Below, piece after piece: positions 54,102 to 61,939 of a DNA stretch of 64,000 nt. Made by a program: the position numbers and the translations under genes. The notes under the pieces were generated by a model. It was not told the origin of the DNA and did not search any database. It saw only the letters and a list, made by a program, of their open reading frames with translations. Source of the stretch: UBA987 sp002292105 (lineage in GTDB: Bacteria > Bacteroidota > Bacteroidia > NS11-12g > UBA9320); contig OX044357.1 in the NCBI GenBank assembly GCA_943846675.1, positions 2,170,001 through 2,234,000 of the forward strand, given 5' to 3'. Position 1 is the stretch's first letter. Each line of letters starts with the position of its first letter.

Positions 54102-55361
54102 ATGCATAAAATTGGCCTTTTAGCTTCCATTCTTTTCGCCTTTAATTTTTCTGCCTGTGGAGAATTGAAAAATTCAACAACAGAACACGACACCAATTTG
54201 CCTAAAGTTTCAGCTAACATTTCACCTGTCATTGAAGTTGGCGCATCACAGCTTGAAACATATCTACCTCTTTTGGAAGGTAAAAGGATTGCCATGATGG
54301 TCAATCAAACAAGTATGGTTAACCAATCGCATGTAGTGGATACGCTATTGCAATGGGGCGTCAACATTGTAAAAATATTTGCACCTGAACATGGCTTTAG
54401 AGGTGACCACAGCGCCGGTGCGCATGTAAAAAGTACTATTGACACCAAGACTGGTTTACCAATTGTTTCGTTGTATGGTAAATCACGAAAACCTTCTGCA
54501 GCGATGATGGAAGGAATTGACGTGGTGGTATTTGACATTCAAGATGTTGGAGTACGGTTTTACACCTACATATCGAGCATGCACTATCTGATGGAGGCAT
54601 GCCAAGAAAACAACTTAGAAATGATGGTATTGGACCGCCCGAACCCCAATGGTCATTACGTTGATGGCCCAGTGTTGGACATTAAATACAAATCATTTAT
54701 TGGTATGCACCCTGTTCCTTTGGTCCACGGCATGACGGTTGGCGAATTTGCGACAATGATAAACGGAGAAAGGTGGCTGACTGGAGGCGACACATGTAAA
54801 TTGACGGTAATAAAATGTAGGAATTACACCCATGATTCGATGTACCAATTGCCAGTTCGTCCATCTCCTAACCTCCCCACCATGGAGTCCATTTATTTGT
54901 ATCCTTCTCTAGGTTTGTTTGAAGGAACGAACGTTAGTATCGGTAGAGGCACAGAAAATCCATTTGAACTTGTTGGACGACCCTTGGATGATTCCAAGCC
55001 ATCTCAAGGAATCATACCACCTAAAGGATGGTATAAATTTACACCCAAATCCATTCCCGGTGTTTCAGACCACCCTAAATATGAGGGAGTTACCTGTTAC
55101 GGACTTAAATTATCAGATTTTGCGAACAACCATATAGTGCCAAATAAACGCATTCATTTGGACTTGCTTAGCCGATGGTATTCGACCAACGATTCGGAGT
55201 TAAATGGCGCTTATTTTAAGACATTCTTCACCAAATTAGCTGGAGGGCCAGAACTTCAAAAACAAATCGAAGCGGGTCTTTCTTCTGAAGACATTTATAA
55301 AAGTTGGCAGCCCGGCCTGGACCAATTCAATAATACTCGAGCAAAATACCTTCTGTATTAA
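54102..55361 (+). CDS. namZ: NamZ-family exo-beta-N-acetylmuramidase lipoprotein (DUF1343, GH171)
   Basis: 419 aa. Signal peptide with lipobox FNFSAC (Cys19). The DUF1343 catalytic domain covers almost all of the mature protein: GKRIAMMVNQTSMVNQSHVV, FAPEHGFRGDHSAGAHV, LPIVSLYGKSRKPSAAMM, VVFDIQDVGVRFYTY, LDRPNPNGHYVDGP and PSPNLPTMESIYLYPSLGL. Members of this family cut N-acetylmuramic acid from peptidoglycan fragments, so this is probably a cell-wall recycling enzyme of the envelope. PorQ follows 53 nt later; whether the two are co-transcribed is unclear. Confidence 0.88.
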   Translation: MHKIGLLASILFAFNFSACGELKNSTTEHDTNLPKVSANISPVIEVGASQLETYLPLLEGKRIAMMVNQTSMVNQSHVVDTLLQWGVNIVKIFAPEHGFRGDHSAGAHVKSTIDTKTGLPIVSLYGKSRKPSAAMMEGIDVVVFDIQDVGVRFYTYISSMHYLMEACQENNLEMMVLDRPNPNGHYVDGPVLDIKYKSFIGMHPVPLVHGMTVGEFATMINGERWLTGGDTCKLTVIKCRNYTHDSMYQLPVRPSPNLPTMESIYLYPSLGLFEGTNVSIGRGTENPFELVGRPLDDSKPSQGIIPPKGWYKFTPKSIPGVSDHPKYEGVTCYGLKLSDFANNHIVPNKRIHLDLLSRWYSTNDSELNGAYFKTFFTKLAGGPELQKQIEAGLSSEDIYKSWQPGLDQFNNTRAKYLLY

Positions 55362-55379
55362 CAAAAATATTCGCTCAAC

Positions 55380-55404
55380 TTTTACGTTCTTTGACTACGT
55401 AAAA
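55380..55404. repeat. Inverted repeat upstream of porQ
   Basis: TTTTACGT (55380-55387) and ACGTAAAA (55397-55404) form a perfect 8-bp palindrome with a 9-nt centre, 10 nt before the porQ ATG. It could be an operator for a dimeric regulator or a hairpin in the leader. There is no T run after it, so it is unlikely to be a terminator of namZ. Confidence 0.55.
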
Positions 55405-55414
55405 CGAGTAATCT

Positions 55415-56473
55415 ATGTTCCGACTTTTTATAGTCACAGCATTCATCTTTATCCACTTTACAAGCTTTGCTCAATTAGGTGGAAGTCAATCATTTGCTTT
55501 TGTGAATATTGATCCTACTGCACGAACTGCAGGATTGGGTTCAAGCACCATGGCAGATTTTAAAAATGACATTGGCATCGGATACCACAATCCATCGTCA
55601 TTGAATGAAACCATGGATAATTTTGCGTCTTTGTCTTACAACAATTATTTCGCTGATATCAATAGTGGTTTTGGAGGATTTGTCAAACACTTTGACAAAC
55701 ATGGTACGGTAAGTGGCGCGATAACCTATACGGACTATGGCCACTTTGACGAAACGGATATAACAGGAAAAGTAATCGGTCAGTTTTGGGCACAAGACTA
55801 TGTCTTTCAAATCGGATACGGAAACATTTGGGAACGTGATACACACTTCACCTATGGCACTAATGTTAAATTTTTGTATTCGGTGTACGAAAAATATGTA
55901 GCCACTGCATTTGCTGTTGATTTCGCTGGAGCATATCACCGACCAGACAAAAAATTCCATGCGTCATTATTGATTCGAAACTTGGGTTACAATGCCATAC
56001 CTTATGTTACTGAACGCGTTGATCTACCTTTCGACATACAAATGGGGTTCTCCAAAAAGTTACAGCATAACCCTTTAAAAATGACCGTTGTTGCCCATAA
56101 CCTGCAACAGTTTGACATCAGCTATGTAAATGTAAATTCAAGAAATAAAAATATAGATTTAGAGACTGGACAGGTCCGCAATGAAACTGTGCCATTTGGT
56201 GATAAAGTGATGCGACATTTCAATTTTGGGGCAGAACTCGTATTCTCAGAAAACTTCCAATTACGCGGTGGGTATAACCATATGCGCAGGAAGGAGCTGG
56301 CTCCGGAAACAGCCAAAGGAGCAGCAGGTTTCTCTTGGGGATTGGGAATTGGTATTAGAAAATTCAAGGTGGATTATGCCATGGTTACCTATTTCCCAGG
56401 CATCAACATTTCTTATTTTACGGTTTCCAAAAACATTTCGGATTTCAAAAAGGCAAAACCAGAAAACTACTAA
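55415..56473 (+). CDS. porQ: Type IX secretion system protein PorQ
   Basis: 352 aa. Signal peptide (cut near TSFAQ), then the PorQ/PorV-like FadL-type barrel: LGGSQSFAFVNIDPTARTAG, GLGSSTMADFKNDIGIGYHN, LSYNNYFADINSGFGG and YHPDKKF-like YHRPDKKFH. In T9SS, PorQ acts with PorU, PorV and PorZ at the outer membrane to anchor and process cargo. The five cargo proteins in this window fit such a system. Followed by a small coiled-coil gene one base away. Confidence 0.88.
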   Translation: MFRLFIVTAFIFIHFTSFAQLGGSQSFAFVNIDPTARTAGLGSSTMADFKNDIGIGYHNPSSLNETMDNFASLSYNNYFADINSGFGGFVKHFDKHGTVSGAITYTDYGHFDETDITGKVIGQFWAQDYVFQIGYGNIWERDTHFTYGTNVKFLYSVYEKYVATAFAVDFAGAYHRPDKKFHASLLIRNLGYNAIPYVTERVDLPFDIQMGFSKKLQHNPLKMTVVAHNLQQFDISYVNVNSRNKNIDLETGQVRNETVPFGDKVMRHFNFGAELVFSENFQLRGGYNHMRRKELAPETAKGAAGFSWGLGIGIRKFKVDYAMVTYFPGINISYFTVSKNISDFKKAKPENY

Positions 56474-56474
56474 C

Positions 56475-56876
56475 ATGCACCGCACATTTTCTACCATCAT
56501 CCTAGGATTTCTGCTGCTCGCGCCCAACCTCAATGCCGAAGAACCTCGTCTTGACAAAAAACAAGACCAGCTTAAAACCAACATGGCCAAGCTTGATAGT
56601 CAAATTCAAGAACTAAATACGGCAATAGAGGAAGGGAATGAAAAGGCTAAACAAGAACAGTTTGAGCGTTACATGAACAACAACTTACGAAACATGGAAC
56701 GTTTAGTGGCTGAAAGAAAAGAGGAGCAAAAGAAGCGTGAACGATGGAATATGTTTCGTGGCCTGATATTGGTTATAACCGTTATCGCAGCTATTGTTGC
56801 TCGTTCAGCAAAGAAAAAAGCAAAAAACGCACAAGATGAAGTAAACCAGACCGGTGGTCAAAATCAAAGCGAATAA
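56475..56876 (+). CDS. Small membrane protein with coiled coil
   Basis: 133 aa from the ATG at 56475, one base after the porQ stop. N-terminal signal or TM (FSTIILGFLLLAPNLNA), a coiled-coil region of about 65 residues rich in E, K and Q (LDSQIQELNTAIEEGNEK), a TM helix at about 95-112 (GLILVITVIAAIVARSAKKK) and a short polar tail. No family recognised. Co-transcription with porQ suggests an envelope or T9SS-related role, but this is unproven. Overlaps the convergent MBL-fold gene by 13 nt. Confidence 0.72.
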   Translation: MHRTFSTIILGFLLLAPNLNAEEPRLDKKQDQLKTNMAKLDSQIQELNTAIEEGNEKAKQEQFERYMNNNLRNMERLVAERKEEQKKRERWNMFRGLILVITVIAAIVARSAKKKAKNAQDEVNQTGGQNQSE

Positions 56877-57517
56877 GTTCCGTTTAAGAACGGATTATAC
56901 TTTATCTCGTGACCAATGGTTGTTTCAGCTCCATGTCCTGAATAGACTAAAAAATCTGTAGGCAAAGTAAGCAGCTCCTGCTCAATAGAATTCATCAATA
57001 CATCTTTGTCCCCGCCTGGTAAATCAACGCGACCAACGCTGTGTCTGAACAATACATCACCAGAAATCACAAACTTCTCGGCTCTTGCTATAAAGGAAAT
57101 ACTGCCAGGAGAATGACCAGGCGTAAACACTATCTCCAATTCCGATTCACCAAATTTCAAATTTATACCTTCCTTAAGGTAAGCGGTTGGCCGAGGTGAC
57201 GTTTCATATGGAATTTGATACATCATGGCTGTAGGCGTGCCACTATCAAGCACAGGGAGGTCTAACTCGTGCATGTAAAAGGGTATGTTATATTTCTCAA
57301 CACAGAATGCGTTGCCTAAGATGTGGTCGATGTGGCAATGTGTGTTAATGAGTTGAACCGGCTTAAGATTATGTCCAGCGATAAACGTGCACAACTCCAT
57401 TTGTTCAGTGGCATTTGAACATCCGGGATCGACAATAAGGCAATCCAGCGTATCATCCCAGATTACATAAGTATTCTCCTGGAAAGCATTAAATGTGAAT
57501 CGATAAAGATGAATCAT
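56864..57517 (-). CDS. MBL-fold metallo-hydrolase (glyoxalase II-like)
   Basis: 217 aa. Metal-binding motif THCHIDH (about residue 56), further ligands in PGHSPGSI and SGDVLF and SGHGAET. The compact form is typical of YcbL-like hydrolases that cleave thioesters such as S-lactoylglutathione; persulfide dioxygenase activity is less likely. Cytoplasmic, no signal peptide. 3' end overlaps the coiled-coil gene. Confidence 0.9.
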   Translation of the reverse strand: MIHLYRFTFNAFQENTYVIWDDTLDCLIVDPGCSNATEQMELCTFIAGHNLKPVQLINTHCHIDHILGNAFCVEKYNIPFYMHELDLPVLDSGTPTAMMYQIPYETSPRPTAYLKEGINLKFGESELEIVFTPGHSPGSISFIARAEKFVISGDVLFRHSVGRVDLPGGDKDVLMNSIEQELLTLPTDFLVYSGHGAETTIGHEIKYNPFLNGTYSL

Positions 57518-57587
57518 ACTGCGAAAGTATCATCGTTAAAATTAATTTCAGTAACAATTTCTATTCAACTGACAACGTTTGACAGTT

Positions 57588-58367
57588 ATGGCCTTCAACT
57601 CATTCCTATTTGTTTCGGTATTCGCTTTCATTTCTTGTACTTCACCAAATGAAACTAAACACAAAACTAGCAGGCCAATAGTTGTTCAAGATAGTTCCGA
57701 GATTACAAAATATCGGCAGCAACATACAAGTGATAGCATTCCTAGCACATCGACTGGAAGTGTTTCTAACGGTCAATTAAAACATGGCAAACTTGTTCCG
57801 TTTGACGGAGACAACTTTAGATATTTTGACACCACAAGTTATTTGAATGACAGGGCATTTGTACATGATAAGGTGTTAAAGACAGTATTAGAGACGTATC
57901 GTGTATTAGCATCCTCGCCCCCAGGAAGAACGTTTACAATCATGGAATGTTCCCACAAAAACGGAGGTAAGCTATACCCACATAGAACGCATCAGAACGG
58001 TTTGAGTATAGATTTTATGATGCCTTTAGTAAAAGATGGAAAACCTTATTACAAACTAGACACGATCGGTCAATTTCATTATTTATTGGACTTTGATAAC
58101 ACAGGACGATTGACTCAAGACACTTCAATACACATTGATTTTGAGCTCGTGGCCAATCATATCGTAACACTGGATTCTGTTGGTAGTACGAATGGACTAT
58201 CCATTAAGAAAGTAATAGTTAACACAGACCTAAAAGACGAATTGTACGCAGGATCTTGGGGAACGCGTCTGAAAACCAGTTCCGTTTATGTGGTTAGAAG
58301 TTTAACGCCCTTAATCAATAGTTTGCACGACGATCACTATCATATTGATTTTGAGATCATCGATTAA
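57588..58367 (+). CDS. MepA-like murein endopeptidase lipoprotein
   Basis: 259 aa from the ATG at 57588 (an in-frame TTG at 57579 is possible). Signal peptide with lipobox FAFISC, then a Ser/Thr-rich linker and a peptidase domain (about 75-259) with MECSHKNGGKLYPHRTHQNG then LSIDFMMP, and a C-terminal DDHYHIDF. The H..HQNGLSIDF and HYH positions fit the zinc site of penicillin-insensitive murein endopeptidases of the MepA/YcbK group, which cleave D-Ala-mDAP cross-links. Here anchored to a membrane, probably the outer membrane. Divergent from the MBL-fold gene. Confidence 0.82.
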   Translation: MAFNSFLFVSVFAFISCTSPNETKHKTSRPIVVQDSSEITKYRQQHTSDSIPSTSTGSVSNGQLKHGKLVPFDGDNFRYFDTTSYLNDRAFVHDKVLKTVLETYRVLASSPPGRTFTIMECSHKNGGKLYPHRTHQNGLSIDFMMPLVKDGKPYYKLDTIGQFHYLLDFDNTGRLTQDTSIHIDFELVANHIVTLDSVGSTNGLSIKKVIVNTDLKDELYAGSWGTRLKTSSVYVVRSLTPLINSLHDDHYHIDFEIID

Positions 58368-58376
58368 AAGCGCAGA

Positions 58377-59516
58377 CTAAAGGATGGTTTCACGTTTCAC
58401 ATACGTCACGCCCCTGTCTTCTAAGTATTGTAGAATAAAATCAAAGCAACGCTTGTTGTGTCCCACCAATTCAGGCGGAAAAACACCTTTGTCGTCAAAC
58501 AAACCACCTAACATCATATTCACAGCTGCCGTAGCCGTGTAACCCGTGGTTCTAGCCATAGATGAAGTCTTTGTGTTTACATCAAACGCGTCATACAAAT
58601 CGTATTGCACTTGAATGCGTCTACCATCTGCATTTTCGCCTTTCAGTGTTATGCGCATAACGGTAAACTCTTCTTCCTCTCGCCCAAGCTTCCACTCTCT
58701 AAACAATAACTCGCTGGTAAATGCTAACGGTGAAACCGAACTTCCATTAACTTCAATCGGATTGGGATTAAAGAACCCAGCTTCTTTTAGCACTTTTATG
58801 TATTCTACATGTCCTGGGTACCGAAGGGTTTTTTCTTTCATGTTTGGAATGTGTGCCATGGTATGAATTATCGAACGAAGCCCGTCAGAATTAAAGGACT
58901 CTAGTGTTCCAACGTTAGCGAAATCAACAAATTCGCAATCTGTAAGTGCCTCACGCGTAACCACTTGTCCGTTTTCTACGTAACGCGCAGGTCGTGTATA
59001 TTCTTCAATCACATCCATGGGCGAGAAGGGTGCTTTATAGTTAAACGGCCACTTCTTTTCTTTTGGCAAACCACCTACAAGACACTCAAAATCCGTCAGT
59101 TTTAATTGACTATTATAATACCCCAGAATAACATTACCCATTCCTGGAGCAACACCACAATCAACAATAGCCGTAACCTCGTTTTGCTTAGCCAATGCAT
59201 CAAGTGCCAATGCATTTTCAGGGAAAAACGAAATGTCCACAACATCCTTACCTGACTCAATAATAGATTTAAGTGTGTTGTAACCAAGAAAACCCGGAAC
59301 TGCACAAACAATCAAATCAAATGATGCAATAGTTGCTTGTAAGGCATTTTTGTCTGTCACATCTAATGTTTGAATTGACAGCCCTGACTCTCTTTTTTGC
59401 AAGCGTTGCAAAACATCTGCACTTTTATCTGTTACGGTTACTTCATGCTGCTTTGCTAAATCAATGGCCATGGCACTGCCCACCATTCCTGCCCCTAAAA
59501 CGATTATTTTGCTCAT
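58377..59516 (-). CDS. Saccharopine dehydrogenase-family protein
   Basis: 379 aa from the ATG at 59516; six residues longer if the in-frame ATG at 59534 is used. N-terminal Rossmann fold with KIIVLGAGMVGSAMA, then DVTDKNALQ, LIVCAVPGFLGYNTLK and VVDISFFPENAL, DCGVAPGMGN, and the LYS9-like C-terminal domain. In bacteria such proteins may act on saccharopine, carboxynorspermidine or other opine-like substrates. No lysine genes adjoin it, so the substrate is uncertain. Confidence 0.82.
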   Translation of the reverse strand: MSKIIVLGAGMVGSAMAIDLAKQHEVTVTDKSADVLQRLQKRESGLSIQTLDVTDKNALQATIASFDLIVCAVPGFLGYNTLKSIIESGKDVVDISFFPENALALDALAKQNEVTAIVDCGVAPGMGNVILGYYNSQLKLTDFECLVGGLPKEKKWPFNYKAPFSPMDVIEEYTRPARYVENGQVVTREALTDCEFVDFANVGTLESFNSDGLRSIIHTMAHIPNMKEKTLRYPGHVEYIKVLKEAGFFNPNPIEVNGSSVSPLAFTSELLFREWKLGREEEEFTVMRITLKGENADGRRIQVQYDLYDAFDVNTKTSSMARTTGYTATAAVNMMLGGLFDDKGVFPPELVGHNKRCFDFILQYLEDRGVTYVKRETIL

Positions 59517-59621
59517 ATCTTTTCGAATTAGCATTAAAACTTTGACAAGGAATAACTCTTGGATAAAATTCTTAAACCTTTGGTGATGTAAAGTGGGAAT
59601 TATAGAGTCGCTTTAGTTCAG

Positions 59622-59629
59622 TATATTTG
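59622..59629 (+). promoter_or_regulatory. Putative -7 box of the small T9SS cargo gene (TATATTTG)
   Basis: TATATTTG matches TAnnTTTG. It overlaps a possible TTG start at 59627, so transcription would begin around 59635 and translation at a later ATG. Confidence 0.4.
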
Positions 59630-59701
59630 AGAAACCTATATACTTTAAGCATGAAAGCTTTTCCTGTAAGTGCCCTACTAGAACAACACGTTTCAAAATT
59701 G

Positions 59702-60397
59702 ATGCGTAATGCCCGTTCGTTTCGTTTACTCCCCATTTTAGTTTTATCCCTTTGGATGACTCAAGTAAACGGCCAATCCAGTATTCAATTTAGCACTATG
59801 GATACCGTTTTTGTGTCGAAGGCCAATTCAGATGAAATGATTGGCACCACGTTTTTAAGCACACCAAATAGTCAGCTGATTGGGGAATGGGAAATAATTT
59901 TGGACTCAATTCCCAGTGATTGGGAAATAGTTTCGTTGTGCGACAATGTGTTGTGCTATTTTGCACCAATCCCTGAAGTCTCTTTTCTTGACACCATATT
60001 AAAAAATGACCCAAGTGACATCCATAAATTTGAGCTGACACTTCATACACCGTCAAATGGAAAAGCCATTTTTTCTTTTCGGTTTAAAGACACCAAGCTC
60101 AATGATTCTGCCAACCTTACATTCGTGTTTGATAGGCAAGATTTAAACCAGGTTAAAACGATTTCCGAAAGCAAATACGTCGTTTACCCAAACCCTGTTG
60201 AATCTCAACTGCATATCCAAACAGATCAACCCGAAAGCGGTCGCTTTGCGCTAACAGACGGACTTGGCCAATTGATTGATCAAGGTTACCTCAGTGCCTC
60301 ACCACTAGACGTATCTCATTTAGAATCAGGCATATACCATATGAAAATCACACAGCCAAACGGTATGTCAACTACACACCGAGTCATAAAGCGCTAA
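59702..60397 (+). CDS. Small T9SS type A cargo protein
   Basis: 231 aa from the ATG at 59702. It directly precedes a signal peptide (RLLPILVLSLWMTQVNGQ); an ATG at 59651 is the alternative. A beta-rich ectodomain of about 120 residues (SIQFSTMDTVFVSK, SIPSDWEIVSLCDNVLCYF, a likely disulfide pair) is followed by a type A sorting domain of about 70 aa (YVVYPNPVESQLHIQTDQPE, GLGQLIDQGYL, SGIYHMKITQPNG). Small for T9SS cargo. Function not recognised. Confidence 0.82.
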   Translation: MRNARSFRLLPILVLSLWMTQVNGQSSIQFSTMDTVFVSKANSDEMIGTTFLSTPNSQLIGEWEIILDSIPSDWEIVSLCDNVLCYFAPIPEVSFLDTILKNDPSDIHKFELTLHTPSNGKAIFSFRFKDTKLNDSANLTFVFDRQDLNQVKTISESKYVVYPNPVESQLHIQTDQPESGRFALTDGLGQLIDQGYLSASPLDVSHLESGIYHMKITQPNGMSTTHRVIKR

Positions 60398-60431
60398 CCC
60401 TAGCCAGTTTTCAACGATAAGGTAGAAGCAT

Positions 60432-60465
60432 AAAAAAAAGCCTTAATCGATTTCTCGACTAAGGC
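60432..60465 (-). terminator. Terminator of lpdA, possibly bidirectional
   Basis: GCCTTAATCGA (60440-60450) pairs with TCGACTAAGGC (60455-60465) with one mismatch and a TTTC loop, followed on the minus strand by eight T. It ends about 20 nt past the lpdA stop codon and lies between the convergent cargo gene and lpdA. The plus strand has no long T run, so it acts mainly for lpdA. Confidence 0.82.
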
Positions 60466-60486
60466 CTTCAGTTTCTTTGGTTATTC

Positions 60487-61872
60487 TTATAAGTGAATCA
60501 CCTCATCGTAAGCTGCTGCCGCTGCTTCCATTACCGCTTCACTCATAGTTGGATGTGGGTGAACCGTTTTGATAATCTCGTGACCAGTTGTTTCCAACTT
60601 TCTTGCTGCAACAACTTCGGCGATCATTTCTGTAACATTCATACCAATCATGTGGGCGCCTAAAAACTCCCCATATTTTGCATCAAATATCACTTTAACA
60701 AAGCCTTCTTTAGCCCCTGCTGCGCTTGCTTTACCACTCGCAGAAAACGGGAACTTTCCAATCTTTAATTCGTAACCCGCTTCTTTTGCTTTCGCTTCGG
60801 TCATGCCCACAGAAGCTATTTCTGGAGAACAGTATGTACAACCAGGAATATTGCCGTAATCTAGAGGCTCAGGATTCTCACCTGCAATTTTCTCGACGCA
60901 AATAATTCCTTCAGCGCTTGCCACGTGAGCCAATGCTGGTCCGGCAACAATGTCGCCAATCGCATAAACTCCAGGAACGTTTGTTTGATAATAATCGTCA
61001 ACAACCACGTGACCTTTATCCGTTTTAATGCCCATGGTTTCAAGACCGATGCCTTGGATATTGGTTTGAACACCCACTGCCGATAATACAATTTCAGCAG
61101 ACATTTCTTCCATGCCCTTAGCCGTTTTTATAGACACTTTGCAATCCTTTCCAGATGTATCTACTTTTTCAACAGACGAAGACGTCATCACATGGATGCC
61201 TTGTTTTTTGAACTCTTTAGCAAGTGCTTTAGACACATCAATGTCTTCATTTGGCACTATATTAGGTAAGAACTCAACCAAGGTTACGTCAGTTCCCATG
61301 GCGTTGTAGAAATAAGCGAACTCACTTCCAATCGCGCCACTACCAACGATCACCATTGACTTTGGCAATTTTGGTAAAACCATTGCTTCATGGTAACCAA
61401 TCACCTTTTTCTTGTCTATTTTTAAGTGTGGCAATTCGCGCTCTCTAGCACCAGTTGCCAACACTATATTTTTCGCTTCTGCAATTGACTTCTTTCCATC
61501 GTTGTCGACTTCTACTTTTCCTTTGCCAACGAGTTTACCAAAACCGGTAAGCACTTCAATCTTGTTTTTCTTCATCAAGAATTGAATGCCTTTGCTCATG
61601 CCGTTTGCGACCTCACGACTTCGTTTTACTACGGCTCCAAAATCTGCCGAAGCTTCTTTAACTGATATTCCATAATTTGAAGCATGGTTAATGTAATCAA
61701 ACACTTGAGCAGACTTTAATAGCGCCTTTGTTGGGATACAACCCCAGTTCAAACAAACACCACCAAGCTCAGCTTTCTCAACTATGCCTACTTTCATTCC
61801 AAGTTGTGCTCCTCTAATGGCAGCTACATAACCGCCAGGACCACTACCTATCACTAATAAATCGTATGCCAT
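60487..61872 (-). CDS. lpdA: Dihydrolipoyl dehydrogenase (E3)
   Basis: 461 aa, flavoprotein disulfide reductase. FAD site GSGPGGYVAAIRGAQLG, redox-active Cys pair GGVCLNWGCIPTKALL, NAD site MVIVGSGAIGSEFAYF, GDIVAGPALAHVASAEG, and the C-terminal His/Glu pair in HPHPTMSEAVMEA. It re-oxidises lipoamide in the pyruvate, 2-oxoglutarate and branched-chain dehydrogenase complexes and the glycine cleavage system. No E1 or E2 genes adjoin it, so it is probably a shared E3. Confidence 0.97.
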   Translation of the reverse strand: MAYDLLVIGSGPGGYVAAIRGAQLGMKVGIVEKAELGGVCLNWGCIPTKALLKSAQVFDYINHASNYGISVKEASADFGAVVKRSREVANGMSKGIQFLMKKNKIEVLTGFGKLVGKGKVEVDNDGKKSIAEAKNIVLATGARERELPHLKIDKKKVIGYHEAMVLPKLPKSMVIVGSGAIGSEFAYFYNAMGTDVTLVEFLPNIVPNEDIDVSKALAKEFKKQGIHVMTSSSVEKVDTSGKDCKVSIKTAKGMEEMSAEIVLSAVGVQTNIQGIGLETMGIKTDKGHVVVDDYYQTNVPGVYAIGDIVAGPALAHVASAEGIICVEKIAGENPEPLDYGNIPGCTYCSPEIASVGMTEAKAKEAGYELKIGKFPFSASGKASAAGAKEGFVKVIFDAKYGEFLGAHMIGMNVTEMIAEVVAARKLETTGHEIIKTVHPHPTMSEAVMEAAAAAYDEVIHL

Positions 61873-61886
61873 TTTTTAATTTTTTG

Positions 61887-61894
61887 CAAATGTA
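61887..61894 (-). promoter_or_regulatory. Putative -7 box of lpdA (TACATTTG)
   Basis: Minus strand TACATTTG matches TAnnTTTG, ending 14 nt before the lpdA ATG at 61872. Confidence 0.45.
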
Positions 61895-61939
61895 TAATTA
61901 AGTTCAGGAATTGGATACTCTATTGTGAGTCAATTCCTG

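Noticed and set aside
55380..55404. The porQ palindrome as a terminator of namZ
   Set aside because: There is no T run after the stem on the plus strand and the loop is 9 nt, so a regulatory site is more plausible than a terminator.
56226..56876. A 216-codon plus-strand frame running through the end of porQ into the small coiled-coil gene
   Set aside because: Its first 83 codons lie in a shifted frame of porQ and have no protein-like character; the signal-like N-terminus begins only at the ATG at 56475, right after the porQ stop.
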